Source: DATKFM01 sp046154965
Lineage (GTDB): Bacteria > Pseudomonadota > Alphaproteobacteria > Dongiales > Dongiaceae
Direction of reading: 5' to 3'
DNA: 64,000 bases
Assembly (NCBI GenBank): GCA_046154965.1
Contig: JBJXDY010000114.1
Location: forward strand, 62,001 to 126,000
The position numbers were made by a program, and so were the translations under genes. This document shows positions 7,137 through 15,811 of the stretch, one piece after another; the first letter of the stretch is position 1, and each line of letters begins with the position of its first letter. The notes under the pieces were generated by a model. The model was not told where the DNA came from. It saw nothing but the letters and a program-made list of their open reading frames with translations, and made no database searches.

Positions 7137-8174
7137 CTATGCCCCGGGCAAAAACTCATTCGTGTAGAACTGATCGGCAGTCATGTCGGTTTTCAGTTCC
7201 GAGTACTGCTTCAGGAGACTGAGAGCGCTGTCCCAGTCTTCCTTCACATTGAGGCCGATACGACCCTCCTTGTTGTTGGGTGACGTAAGAATCGAAAGCG
7301 TCACATCCAGAACCTTCCGCGCCTGAATCTTCTCCTTCTCGTCCTCGGTGTTTGCCTTCCAGCTTATGAGTGCCTGAATCGCCTCATCGGGATTGGCCTT
7401 GGCGGCCTCTACCGCGGCGATCGTGCCATGCACGAAACGCCGCACCAGATCGGGGTTGTCCTTCACCATGTCCTTGTGGGCAGCGATCGCATAGCCCGGC
7501 TGATAGACGCCATAGTCGGCATAGTTGAAGATAATCGGTGCCTCGCCGCCGTTGGCTTCGATCTCCGCCGGCTTGTCATCCATGCCCCCCAGCATCGCCG
7601 GCGCCATATTCTGCAAGTAGCTCTGCACCAGCGCGCTCTCGGCGACATTGACGATCTCGATCTTGTTGATGTCCACGCCGGCATTCTGCGCCGCAATCGG
7701 GAAGAACGTGTTGACGCCAGCGCCCGCCGTGGTCAGTACCTTCTTGCCTTCCAGATCCTTGAACGTCTTGATGCCGGAATCCGGGCGGACCAGCACTGCT
7801 TCCGTGCCGGTTGCATCGATCGTCGCCACGGAGATGATCGGCGCATCCTGGGCGGCGAGCTTGATCAAAGCAGCTGCGGAAACATATGCGAACGTACTGT
7901 CCTTGTTGGCGACAAGCCGGACGGTGTTTCCGGACCCGTTGCCTTGCTTGACGACGACATCCAGGTTCTCCTTCTCGTAGATGCCCTTGTCGATCCCGAG
8001 GAAGAAAACCGAATGTGACCCATAGAACAGCCAGTTGGTGCGCAGGACAACCTTGTCGGCCGCGAATGTCGGGCGGAATGGCATTGCAGCGGCTGCAGCC
8101 ACGGCGCCTGCCCCCACCAAGGCGCGGCGCCGGCCGATATTGTTGCCCAAGAGCTGAACTTTCGAATTCGGCAT
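7137..8174 (-). CDS. ABC transporter substrate-binding protein, SsuA/THI5-NMT1 family
   Basis: This 345-residue exported protein carries GRRRALVGAG near the N-terminus followed by an alanine-rich hydrophobic stretch ending TFAAD, a probable Tat signal. The mature part has the THI5/NMT1-like pattern (LRTNWLFYGSHSVFFLGIDK, GIYEKENLDV, then GNGSGNTVRLVANKDSTFAY), typical of binding proteins for sulfonates, nitrate, riboflavin or pyrimidine precursors. The ATG at 8174 is chosen over the frame start at 8228 because it has GGGAGGA 8 bases upstream and places the signal at the N-terminus. It heads the transporter operon. Copy B of the shared motif lies in its promoter region, which it shares with the divergent regulator. 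Confidence 0.9.
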   Translation of the reverse strand: MPNSKVQLLGNNIGRRRALVGAGAVAAAAAMPFRPTFAADKVVLRTNWLFYGSHSVFFLGIDKGIYEKENLDVVVKQGNGSGNTVRLVANKDSTFAYVSAAALIKLAAQDAPIISVATIDATGTEAVLVRPDSGIKTFKDLEGKKVLTTAGAGVNTFFPIAAQNAGVDINKIEIVNVAESALVQSYLQNMAPAMLGGMDDKPAEIEANGGEAPIIFNYADYGVYQPGYAIAAHKDMVKDNPDLVRRFVHGTIAAVEAAKANPDEAIQALISWKANTEDEKEKIQARKVLDVTLSILTSPNNKEGRIGLNVKEDWDSALSLLKQYSELKTDMTADQFYTNEFLPGA

Positions 8175-8317
8175 TGAGACGTCCTCCCTCTCTGGAGATG
8201 AAGCATTCCCCGCACTGGCAAGCGCCACTCCCGGTCCCCTGATCTAACAACAGCAAGCGGAGCGCCAGATTTCTGTTCTTATTCTCTTGATTATTGGCCG
8301 GGGCGCCAAGAAGCGGA

Positions 8318-8347
8318 TTGACATTTTCGACCGAAAACTTGACGATT
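8318..8347 (+). promoter_or_regulatory. Putative operator B, between regulator and transporter operon
   Basis: TTGAC (8318-8322) and TTGACGATT (8339-8347) start exactly 21 bp apart. The site is 31 bases before the regulator ATG (8379) and 144 bases before the divergent binding-protein start. Placement in the divergent promoter region beside the regulator gene is what one expects of an autoregulated AraC-family operator. Confidence 0.6.
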
Positions 8348-8378
8348 CAGTGCGGGCGTGGACAAGGGAGGACGGAGA

Positions 8379-9431
8379 ATGGCCGAGAATGGACGGCCTC
8401 CGAAAGCGATCGTAGGGCACGGGAGCAGCGATACTGACATCGTGCGCTATGGTTTTCTGCTGCTGCCGGAGTTTCCGATGTACGCGCTGATCCCGGCGGT
8501 CGAAGCGCTGCGCATCGCAAATCAGAACAGCGGCAAGAAGCTCTACAGCTGGCACTTCTTTTCCGCCGACGGCAAACCTGTGAAAGCGGGCAATGGCATG
8601 ACGATGCCGGTGGAGGCGGCCGTGGCGGCTGTGCCATGGTTCCCAACAGTGTTTGTTTGTGCCGGCAATCATCCGACGCAACATTTCTCGAAGCGCATGC
8701 TGAATTGGCTGCGCCGCCTTGCCCGCCATGGCGCGACGCTGGGCGGGATCGACACCGGGACGTTTGCCCTTGCCGCCGCCGGCCTGGTTAACGATCACAA
8801 GGTGACCCTGCATTGGGAAGCGATGAACAGTTTCCGGGATCAGTACCCGCATATCGCGACCTCGGAGCAGTTATATGTCATCGACCGCGACCGCATCACC
8901 TGCGCCGGAGGCATAGCGACACTCGATCTCATGCTGCACCTCATTGCCAGGCGGCATGGACCCGGTTTGGGACAGATCGTTGCAAATGGATTTGCCGCTC
9001 AGCGTATCCGCCGCGACAGCGAACCCCAGCGGCTGTTGGCTCAGCATCTTTCGGGCGATAGCCACTCGCCCTTCACCCGCATTCTGCACGACATGGAGGA
9101 GAATCTTAAGACGCCGCTGCCCGCGCGGGAACTGGCGCGCCGGGCCGGAATATCCGTTCGTGCGCTCACCCGCATATTGCGCGATCGCGTCGGAGAGTCG
9201 CCGATGCGCTACTATCTGAAGGTGCGGCTGCAAGCGGCGCGAAACTCTCTCTTCTACAGCGACATACCGATACAGGACGTTGCGATCTCCTGCGGCTTCT
9301 CCAGCCCTGAAGTCCTGTCGCGCAGCTTTCGTGTACATTTCGGCATGTCGCCGCGGGAGTTCCGCCAACAAGTCGCGAGCGAACAGCTCCGGCGCTTTCG
9401 GCCGGAATTGGAGCAGCAGATATGGAGCTGA
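8379..9431 (+). CDS. GlxA-family transcriptional regulator (DJ-1/PfpI domain plus AraC HTH)
   Basis: This 350-residue protein has an N-terminal DJ-1/PfpI-like (class I amidotransferase fold) domain from about residue 20 to 200, with LLLPEFPMYALIPAVEALR, the elbow GIDTGTFALAAAG and ITCAGGIATLDLMLHLI. A C-terminal AraC-type double helix-turn-helix spans about 240-330 (ARELARRAGISVRALTRIL, then DVAISCGFSSPEVLSRSFR). Members of this family regulate use of quaternary amines, amino acids and other small molecules, the N-domain probably sensing ligand. The inner ATG with GGGAGGA 8 bases upstream is preferred to the GTG at 8358. It is the only regulator in the cluster, and three copies of a tandem 21-bp-spaced motif lie in the cluster's promoters. 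Confidence 0.92.
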   Translation: MAENGRPPKAIVGHGSSDTDIVRYGFLLLPEFPMYALIPAVEALRIANQNSGKKLYSWHFFSADGKPVKAGNGMTMPVEAAVAAVPWFPTVFVCAGNHPTQHFSKRMLNWLRRLARHGATLGGIDTGTFALAAAGLVNDHKVTLHWEAMNSFRDQYPHIATSEQLYVIDRDRITCAGGIATLDLMLHLIARRHGPGLGQIVANGFAAQRIRRDSEPQRLLAQHLSGDSHSPFTRILHDMEENLKTPLPARELARRAGISVRALTRILRDRVGESPMRYYLKVRLQAARNSLFYSDIPIQDVAISCGFSSPEVLSRSFRVHFGMSPREFRQQVASEQLRRFRPELEQQIWS

Positions 9432-9602
9432 GGCATTCGACTGCTCGTTCCTAGCAGACAAGTGGAAACAAACTCAGTGATCTCCGTTGTCAGGACGCCA
9501 AGCAACTTCAGCCAATGCTGGCCGATTGTCGGCGCCAACGTCGAAGGCAGGGAGGTGCCGCGCTTCGCTGAACTGGATGCTCGACAAGTCCCCAGTTGGT
9601 AG

Positions 9603-9643
9603 CGAGGCCGAGAGGACCCTGACCTCTCGGCCTCGTTCTCTCT
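9603..9643 (+). terminator. Rho-independent terminator after the GlxA-type regulator
   Basis: A perfect 13-bp stem, CGAGGCCGAGAGG (9603-9615) with CCTCTCGGCCTCG (9623-9635), closes the seven-base loop ACCCTGA and is followed by TTCTCTCTT. It lies between the regulator and the convergent aldehyde dehydrogenase gene, so the stem could also stop transcripts from the other side, although the minus-strand T run is poor. Confidence 0.85.
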
Positions 9644-9649
9644 TCCGGC

Positions 9650-11083
9650 TCACAGCCGAATGGCGACATTCTTGATCTGCAGATAGTTCTGGATTCCCGC
9701 GAGCCCTCTTTCGCGGCCGATACCGCTCTCCTTGATGCCGCCGGTGGGCGCTTGTACGCCGCCCATCCACCAGCCGTTGATCCATACCGATCCTGCTTCA
9801 AGCTGCCTCGCAAAGCGCATGGCTCGGCCTATGTCGCTGGTGTAGACGCCCGCGGCGAGCCCGTAACTGAGGCTGTTGGCAATTCGTAGGGCATCTTCCT
9901 CTTCCGCGAAATCGATGGCGATTCCGACAGGTCCGAAAATCTCGTCGCGCGCAATGGCCGCATTGGCATCGACCCGGTCGAAGATCGTCGGTTCGATGAA
10001 GTAGCCACGCTGCAATTGACGCGGCCGCCGGCCGCCAAACCGCAGCCGTGCCCCTTCCCGCTCCCCTTGTGCGATGTATCCGGTGACCCGCTCATACTGC
10101 TCCTGCGATACAACCGGGCCTAGATCGTGATTGTCGATGCCTGGACCGATCGACAGCTTTGCCGCGGCCTGCTGAACGCGCTCGAGGAATTCATCGCGGA
10201 TCTTCGGGTGCAGCAGGTAGCGCCCGGATGACGAGCAGACCTGACCGCAATTCTCGAAACTGGCCATGGCCGCGTCCCTGGCGGCTCGCACGATATCGGC
10301 GTCCGCGAACACGATCATCGGATTCTTGCCGCCGAGTTCCAGGACGGCCGGCTTGATACCCGGCGCCGCGGCCGCAAGGATCTTGCGGCCCGTCGCGACG
10401 GAACCGGTGAAGCTGACGGCGCGTACTTTGGGGTGGCGCACCAGCGCCTCGCCGGCTTCCTCACCGAAGCCGGTAATGATGTTTATGACGCCGGCCGGGA
10501 AGCCGGCTGCCGCCACAAGTTCGGCGAACTTCAGCGTGGACAGCGGCGACTGTTCGGCCGGCTTAACGACCGCAGTGCAGCCGGCCGCCAGCGCCGGCGC
10601 CAGCGAGCGCATCGCCATGCCCAGCGGAAAGTTCCAGGGCACGATATGGGCGGTAACGCCGACCGGTTCCAACAAAGTGAAATCGATGACATCAGGACCG
10701 AGGGGGATTGTGTCGCCCTGCATCTTGTCGGCAGCGCCGGCGTTGTAACGTAATGTGTTGACGACACCGTCGATATCCCCCACGGAATCCCGGAGCGGTT
10801 TGCCGACATCGAGGGTTTCCAGCCGCGCCAGTTCGTCGCGGCTTCCGGCGATGATGTCGGCAAGCCGGAACATCAGATTGCCGCGCTCCATCGGCGACAG
10901 GCTGCGCCACGCCCCTTTCATCGCCTTGTCAGCTGCCTGCACCGCCCGATCGACATCATCGGCGCCGGCACGGGCAATCTCCGCGATCACCTCCTCGGTC
11001 GCCGGATCGATCGTCGGGAAAACCCGGCCCATTGCCGCTTCAATCCAATCGTTGTCTATGAAAAGCCGATGCTTGATCGTCAT
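9650..11083 (-). CDS. NAD(P)-dependent aldehyde dehydrogenase
   Basis: This 477-residue enzyme is of normal length for the ALDH superfamily. The cofactor-binding region includes VPWNFPLGMAMRSLAPALAA and SFTGSVATGR. The general base glutamate lies in LELGGKNP and the catalytic cysteine in ENCGQVCSS, near residue 285. It would oxidise an aldehyde or semialdehyde to the acid. It is the last gene of the sugar-transporter operon, its ATG overlapping the permease stop as ATGA. Together with the DapA-family gene, the pair could carry out the end of a non-phosphorylative sugar acid route (2-keto-3-deoxy acid to 2-oxoglutarate semialdehyde to 2-oxoglutarate). That is inference from context. Confidence 0.9.
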   Translation of the reverse strand: MTIKHRLFIDNDWIEAAMGRVFPTIDPATEEVIAEIARAGADDVDRAVQAADKAMKGAWRSLSPMERGNLMFRLADIIAGSRDELARLETLDVGKPLRDSVGDIDGVVNTLRYNAGAADKMQGDTIPLGPDVIDFTLLEPVGVTAHIVPWNFPLGMAMRSLAPALAAGCTAVVKPAEQSPLSTLKFAELVAAAGFPAGVINIITGFGEEAGEALVRHPKVRAVSFTGSVATGRKILAAAAPGIKPAVLELGGKNPMIVFADADIVRAARDAAMASFENCGQVCSSSGRYLLHPKIRDEFLERVQQAAAKLSIGPGIDNHDLGPVVSQEQYERVTGYIAQGEREGARLRFGGRRPRQLQRGYFIEPTIFDRVDANAAIARDEIFGPVGIAIDFAEEEDALRIANSLSYGLAAGVYTSDIGRAMRFARQLEAGSVWINGWWMGGVQAPTGGIKESGIGRERGLAGIQNYLQIKNVAIRL

Positions 11084-11961
11084 CCCCTGACCGCTCCGCT
11101 CGAAAGGCCCTGTATGAAGTATCGTTGCAGGAAGAAGAAAAGCAGCAGGCTCGGCACGCTGAGAACGCTGATGCCGGCCATGCCGAGCGCAAATCCCTCA
11201 AGTTGCGTGCGCGTTCCGATCACCGGCGCAAACGCCGCGATGCCGACCGGCAGCGTTTTCATGCTTTCATCGGATACGGCGAGCAGCGGCCAGAGAAAGT
11301 TGTTCCAGTTGAACGTGAACACAATGACAATCGCAGCAATCAGCGGTGCGCGGGCCAGCGGGAATGCGATGCGCCAGAAAATCAGAAAGTGGCTCGCTCC
11401 GTCGATCTTTGCGGCGTCTTCGAGATCACGAGGAAAGCTCAAAAAGAACTGGCGAAAGATGTAGACGCTGTACACATAGGTCAGCGGCTGCGAGATGAGA
11501 GCCGCGTAGGAATTCCACCAGCCGATCTTTATGATGGCGAGCAGCAGCGGAACGACCGTCACCTCGGCCGGCACCATCAGTGAGGCCATGAACAGTAAAA
11601 ACAAGGCATCGCGCCCCGGAAACCGCAGCCGCGCCAGCGCGTAGCCCGCCATCGCTCCGAATACGATGTTCAGTCCGGTGCTGATGACCGACACGATGAC
11701 GCTGTTGAGAAACCACCGGGCGACCGGGTACTCCGTGAACATCTTCAGATAATTGTCGAAAGTGATACGCCGCGGCAGCCACTCCACATCGACGGTCATG
11801 ACATCTCCGGCATATTTCAGCGACGTCGACAGCATCCAGACAAACGGCATCGCCCAGATGACGGCAATGACAAGGCCGAGGAGCCAAACGGGCAAAGTGG
11901 CTAGCCGCATACCGAAGGGCCGGAGCAGCCGATTTAGCCGGCGCAGAAGCGGTACAGCCAT
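11080..11961 (-). CDS. Sugar ABC transporter permease, MalG/UgpE type
   Basis: This 293-residue permease has six predicted membrane spans and the conserved EAA loop DLEDAAKIDGASHFLIFWRI near residues 190-210. The following segment LPLARAPLIAAI-type and a hydrophobic C-terminus ending FIQGLSSGAVRG are typical of the carbohydrate CUT1 class. The long frame up to 12240 is a shadow of the preceding permease gene. The start ATG at 11961 sits two bases after the stop of the first permease. The ALDH gene begins within its stop codon. No ATPase gene follows, so energy coupling must come from a MalK/UgpC-type subunit encoded elsewhere. Confidence 0.9.
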   Translation of the reverse strand: MAVPLLRRLNRLLRPFGMRLATLPVWLLGLVIAVIWAMPFVWMLSTSLKYAGDVMTVDVEWLPRRITFDNYLKMFTEYPVARWFLNSVIVSVISTGLNIVFGAMAGYALARLRFPGRDALFLLFMASLMVPAEVTVVPLLLAIIKIGWWNSYAALISQPLTYVYSVYIFRQFFLSFPRDLEDAAKIDGASHFLIFWRIAFPLARAPLIAAIVIVFTFNWNNFLWPLLAVSDESMKTLPVGIAAFAPVIGTRTQLEGFALGMAGISVLSVPSLLLFFFLQRYFIQGLSSGAVRG

Positions 11962-11963
11962 CC

Positions 11964-12884
11964 CTAACGCTCCCCGAAGAGGCGCCGATAAATGATCGTA
12001 ATGACGATGATCAACAGGAAGAGCAGTACTGCCACGGCGGAGGCATAGCCAAACTTCTGGCGCTGAATTGCCTCGCCGTACATATAGAATATCACCGATG
12101 ATGATGACGACGCCGGGCCGCCATTGGTCATGACATAAACCTGGCTGAAGATGCGCAGCGTGGAGATCAGCTGCAGCGTGACCACCAGGCTGATGACCGG
12201 GCGGAGTTGGGGAACAACCACCAGCCACAACCGCTGCCAAGGGTTGGCGCCATCAATCTCGGCGGCTTCGTAAAGATCCCTGGGTACGTCCTGTAGCGCG
12301 GCAAGGAACAGCACGAAGGCGAGCCCGAGGTCCCACCACACCGACGCGATACTGACGCCAAGCAGCGACCACTCGGCGCTGGTCAACCAAGGTACATTCT
12401 CGATTCCCAGGATGCCGAGATAGTGGTTTATGAGACCGAACTGGGTATCGAGCATCCACACCCAGACCAAGCCGATCACCGTCGCCGAGACGACATAGGG
12501 CGAAAAAAAGAGCGTGCGGGCCAGCGCCGAAAGCGGCCAGCGCTGATTTACATACAGGGCGAAAGCAAATCCGATGACCACCACGCAAGGAACGATGACC
12601 AAGCTGTACAGCACCGTGTTCTTGAAGGCGATCCAGACGAACTCGTCATTGAAAGCATCGTAGAAATTCTGCAGCCCAATCCATGTGGGCTTGCCGAAGA
12701 CGCCCCATTTAGTGAAGGAAACATAGGCCCCGAAGAAGATTGGCGCGATGTTGAACAGCAGGAAGGGGATTGTGAAAAACGCGACGAACGCGTAGCCGAT
12801 CCATTCGACTGGCGACTCATCTCGGTGCCCGGCGGTGCTTGCAGCAGGCGCCAATGCCCATTTTTGAAACAGCTTCATGACCAT
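11964..12884 (-). CDS. Sugar ABC transporter permease, MalF/UgpA type
   Basis: This 306-residue permease has about six membrane helices, starting with a segment around residues 32-55. The EAA motif DLYEAAEIDGANPWQRLWLV lies near residues 195-215 in the cytoplasmic loop. It pairs with the MalG-type permease directly downstream. Two ATG codons, 12884 and 12878, are possible and neither has a strong ribosome site. The start lies just past a GC-rich hairpin that separates it from the binding-protein gene. Confidence 0.9.
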   Translation of the reverse strand: MVMKLFQKWALAPAASTAGHRDESPVEWIGYAFVAFFTIPFLLFNIAPIFFGAYVSFTKWGVFGKPTWIGLQNFYDAFNDEFVWIAFKNTVLYSLVIVPCVVVIGFAFALYVNQRWPLSALARTLFFSPYVVSATVIGLVWVWMLDTQFGLINHYLGILGIENVPWLTSAEWSLLGVSIASVWWDLGLAFVLFLAALQDVPRDLYEAAEIDGANPWQRLWLVVVPQLRPVISLVVTLQLISTLRIFSQVYVMTNGGPASSSSSVIFYMYGEAIQRQKFGYASAVAVLLFLLIIVITIIYRRLFGER

Positions 12885-12886
12885 CC

Positions 12887-12909
12887 AGGGCGGGCCGAAG
12901 GCCCGCCCT
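12887..12909. promoter_or_regulatory. Intercistronic hairpin between sugar-binding protein and permease genes
   Basis: AGGGCGGGC (12887-12895) pairs perfectly with GCCCGCCCT (12901-12909) around a five-base loop. It sits between the binding-protein stop (12921) and the first permease start. Stem-loops in this position are known in malE-malF-type operons to keep binding-protein mRNA abundant relative to the permease part. No T run follows on the minus strand. Confidence 0.6.
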
Positions 12910-12920
12910 CAAGGCAACCG

Positions 12921-14243
12921 TCAGCCCGCATCAAGATCCTTTTGCCACTGCTCCTGGATCTCGGCCATGGCTTGATCTATCTTCTTCTGGCCGGCCCAGA
13001 CCTGTTCCAGCGTTTTGGCAAGGAAGTTGCCGCCGGAGTAGATGGTGAAATTCGGTCCGGCCAACACCGGAATCTCTCCGGCTGTCGCGAACGCCATACC
13101 GTCGACAAAAGCGCCCCGCACGTCCCATGGATGCCCCGCCGTCTTGTAGTCCGGATTGTTCAGGATCGAAGTCCGGGGGCTGGCGCCGCGGCCTTTGGTG
13201 GTCCACAGGAAGCTATTGTCCGAGAGCCACTTGACAGCCTGCATGCTGGCCTCGTATCGGGCCTCGTCCGGCTGCACGTAGAATTCCATTCCACCCATCT
13301 CGAAGTAGGTCAGCTGCTTTTCGCCGATCTTCGGGAACATGTAGCTGCGGAAGGGCAGCTTTTGCTCGACATACCCATTAAGGGTCCATGGGCCGGTCCA
13401 GAAGACCGAACCCTGGCCGGTGCCGAACGCCTTGTAGCGGTCGGTGACATCTCTTGTGGACACCTTGTGGGTATCGAAGAGATCCAGCACCCACTGCATC
13501 GCCGCCTTGCCGGCTTCAGGATTTACAGCAGCGGTCTTCAGATCGTCGCTGGCGCGCTGGAAGCCCATCTGCTCCGCGACGATTCCCCAAGTCACCGTCG
13601 GCTGCACGCCGGAGCCGGTCATCATGATGCCAGAGCGCGTGACCTTGTCGCCTTCGCGTTTGGTCATCGCCTTTGCCCATTCGATCAGCGTAGCGCCGTC
13701 CTGCGGGAACGCATCCGGATCGAGGCCCGCCTCTCGCACATGGTCGACATTGACCTCCGGCTGCAAGCTCATGAGATCCATCGGGATCATGAAGAGCTTG
13801 TTGTCGTATTTCGGATAGCGCGCCATTTTAAGCGAGAACTCAGAGAAGTCAGCGAGGTCGAGCCCGGTCTTCTGCGCGACGTCGTCGAGCGGGACGATCA
13901 CGCCGTCTTGGGCCCATTGCGCCCGTTGGCCCGCCGTTCCCCAGCCGAAATCGGGCGCATTGCCCGTGGCCGCGGCAGCCAGTATCTTTGTGTTGTATTG
14001 TTCCTCCGGGATCACCTCCATCTTGATCTGAACGCCCTTGCCGGCGTGGGCATCATTGAAGCTCTTGATCATCTGGGCCCAGACTTCGCCATCGGACGCG
14101 GCGAGCCAGCTCCAGTGATTGATAGTGATTGGATCCGCACCTTTGACAAAGGGTGCAGGGAACGTCGCCGCCGTCGCCAGCAACGCCGTCTTCCCTGCGG
14201 CCTTCGCAAACTGCCGGCGGCTTAACTCCATGGGTTTGGTCAT
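12921..14243 (-). CDS. Sugar ABC transporter substrate-binding protein (extracellular family 1)
   Basis: This 440-residue periplasmic protein begins MTKPMELSRRQFAKAAGK, a clear Tat signal (SRRQFAK) with a hydrophobic stretch ending near residue 36. The mature region matches family 1 solute-binding proteins (UgpB/MalE class), with TINHWSWLAASDGEVW, the aromatic-rich GQGSVFWTGPWTLNGY and a C-terminal helical end. Substrates of the family are oligosaccharides, sugar acids or glycerol phosphodiesters. AGGGAGG precedes the ATG by about 7 bases. It heads an operon with two permeases and an aldehyde dehydrogenase and lies divergent from the Asp-box protein gene. Copy C of the shared motif is in the space between them. 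Confidence 0.92.
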   Translation of the reverse strand: MTKPMELSRRQFAKAAGKTALLATAATFPAPFVKGADPITINHWSWLAASDGEVWAQMIKSFNDAHAGKGVQIKMEVIPEEQYNTKILAAAATGNAPDFGWGTAGQRAQWAQDGVIVPLDDVAQKTGLDLADFSEFSLKMARYPKYDNKLFMIPMDLMSLQPEVNVDHVREAGLDPDAFPQDGATLIEWAKAMTKREGDKVTRSGIMMTGSGVQPTVTWGIVAEQMGFQRASDDLKTAAVNPEAGKAAMQWVLDLFDTHKVSTRDVTDRYKAFGTGQGSVFWTGPWTLNGYVEQKLPFRSYMFPKIGEKQLTYFEMGGMEFYVQPDEARYEASMQAVKWLSDNSFLWTTKGRGASPRTSILNNPDYKTAGHPWDVRGAFVDGMAFATAGEIPVLAGPNFTIYSGGNFLAKTLEQVWAGQKKIDQAMAEIQEQWQKDLDAG

Positions 14244-14366
14244 CGGTTATCCTCCCTTGTCGTTGGCCCCGGCGGGCGCGCCGGAGCAGCGCTGCGGACA
14301 ACGCGCAGCGCAAGTGTCTGCGCATCGTCGCTGTCGCGAATCTTCGTCGGCGCGCAGCGGAGGCCG

Positions 14367-14396
14367 TTGACCCGGCGGGACAGATACTTGACGATT
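14367..14396 (+). promoter_or_regulatory. Putative operator C, between sugar operon and Asp-box gene
   Basis: TTGAC (14367-14371) and TTGACGATT (14388-14396) start 21 bp apart, the third occurrence of this layout in the cluster. It is 124 bases upstream of the minus-strand binding-protein gene and 141 bases before the plus-strand Asp-box gene, so one site could serve both. Orientation relative to the minus-strand genes is the same at all three sites. Confidence 0.6.
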
Positions 14397-14537
14397 TATG
14401 TCCGTTCGCCAGGAACTTCGATCCGCATTCCCGGAGTCGCGCTTGATCGACCCAAGCGGGACCTCCGGTCAATTTGCTGTCCGAAATCATCAAGCCGTTC
14501 GCCGGGGCTCAGACCATCATTCTCGCCTTGCTTCGAA

Positions 14538-15761
14538 ATGGACAAACAGCGCATGCCTAAACTTGCCAACGTCTCGTATCACACAATCTTCAAACATTCC
14601 GAACACTGCATAAATCAGATCGCCACCCGCGTGCTGAAAAACGGTGACCTGCTTGCCGTCTTCAACGAGGAGCGATTTCCCTATCACCATGACAGCGGCC
14701 AGACGCTGATGGCGCGCTCCCGCGATGGCGGCAGGACCTGGAGCCAACCGGCGGTCGTCCTGCCCTGGAGCGCGACCCAGGGCAACTGGGATTGCGGCAT
14801 TTGCGAACTCGGCGATGGCACGCTGATCGTCAACATGACGATCACGGGGTTCTTCAAGCGCGGCATCAAGCCGGAGCAACCGTCCTGGTCGACCCATCCG
14901 TTGACCAGGGAATGGGGCGACTGGACATGGGCCTACAAGACACAAGGCTGGCTCGGCACCTATGTCGTCAAGTCAAAGGACGGAGGACAGAGCTGGAGCG
15001 AACCGATCCCCGTCAATGTGCGGCCGCTGAAGCATGGCGGCTGCCGGCTCGGCTGCTGGGAAATGCCGAATGGTTCGATCCTGATGGGGCTGTATGGCCG
15101 CATCCACGGATATGAGGAAGAAGGGGAAGGCGAGTCGACCCGATCGGCGCTCATGCGCTCCGACGATGGCGGCGACAACTGGGAATACTATTCGACCCTC
15201 GCCTACGATCCGGCTTCCATCATCGACTATGAGGAGCCGGCGCTGCTGCGGCTCAAGGACGGCCGCCAGGTCTGCTTCCTGCGCACCCATGTGAATCCGT
15301 CAGGCGACGCCAAGAACATGGTGATGGTGGTGTCGGAGGATGACGGCTTCACCTGGACCCCGCCCAAATGGCTGAACATCTGGGGATATCCGGCGGAGGC
15401 TATCGCGCTGCAGGACGGCCGCTACCTCATGGTCTATGGGTACCGCCGTCCACCCTACGGCACGCGAGGCTGCATCTCCGAAGACGGGATCAACTGGGAC
15501 ATCAAGAACGAGTTCGTCATCCGCGAAGGCGGCGTTCCCGGCAAAACCGTTACGGAAACGCCGGGCTCCAGCCGGATGACGCCGTCGAGCGGCAAGATCG
15601 GCGAGGGCGGCATCAATTGGAATCACCCGGGCGTCTACCAGCACATCGGCTACCCGTCCGTGCAGCAAATGCCCGATGGCACGATCGTCGCCTCCTATCA
15701 CGAATGGAGCGAAGATCCGAAGCCAATCCAGTACGTGCTTTGCACGCGCTTCACGGTTTGA
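14538..15761 (+). CDS. Sialidase-fold (Asp-box/BNR repeat) protein, first copy
   Basis: This protein of about 407 residues has four or five Asp-box repeats, SRDGGRTW, SKDGGQSW, SDDGGDNW, SEDDGFTW and a shorter SEDGINW, spaced as in six-bladed propellers of the sialidase superfamily (GH33 and relatives). It has no signal peptide, so it probably acts in the cytoplasm on imported material or is not a hydrolase at all. The ATG at 14538 is used; a second ATG at 14553 is possible, and neither has a strong ribosome site. The longer frame back to 14367 would run through the operator. It is followed by a second, divergent member of the family. True sialidase activity is unproven. Confidence 0.8.
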   Translation: MDKQRMPKLANVSYHTIFKHSEHCINQIATRVLKNGDLLAVFNEERFPYHHDSGQTLMARSRDGGRTWSQPAVVLPWSATQGNWDCGICELGDGTLIVNMTITGFFKRGIKPEQPSWSTHPLTREWGDWTWAYKTQGWLGTYVVKSKDGGQSWSEPIPVNVRPLKHGGCRLGCWEMPNGSILMGLYGRIHGYEEEGEGESTRSALMRSDDGGDNWEYYSTLAYDPASIIDYEEPALLRLKDGRQVCFLRTHVNPSGDAKNMVMVVSEDDGFTWTPPKWLNIWGYPAEAIALQDGRYLMVYGYRRPPYGTRGCISEDGINWDIKNEFVIREGGVPGKTVTETPGSSRMTPSSGKIGEGGINWNHPGVYQHIGYPSVQQMPDGTIVASYHEWSEDPKPIQYVLCTRFTV

Positions 15762-15811
15762 AACAAGGCGTATTCATAGTGCCAACTCCGTGAATCTCCG
15801 GGACCTGCGTC

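Noticed and set aside
8175..8317. Thiamine riboswitch before the THI5/NMT1-like transporter
   Set aside because: The conserved CTGAGA and ACCTGA-type cores of a TPP riboswitch are not present in the leader.
12423..14225. 600-codon open frame on the plus strand
   Set aside because: It is antisense to the sugar-binding protein gene, has no family resemblance and no ribosome site. High GC content makes stop-free antisense frames common.
5398..14396. The three TTGAC repeats as plain -35 promoter boxes
   Set aside because: A -35 box would explain single TTGAC matches but not the shared GATT extension, the exact 21-bp spacing at all three places or the absence of matching -10 boxes at proper distance.
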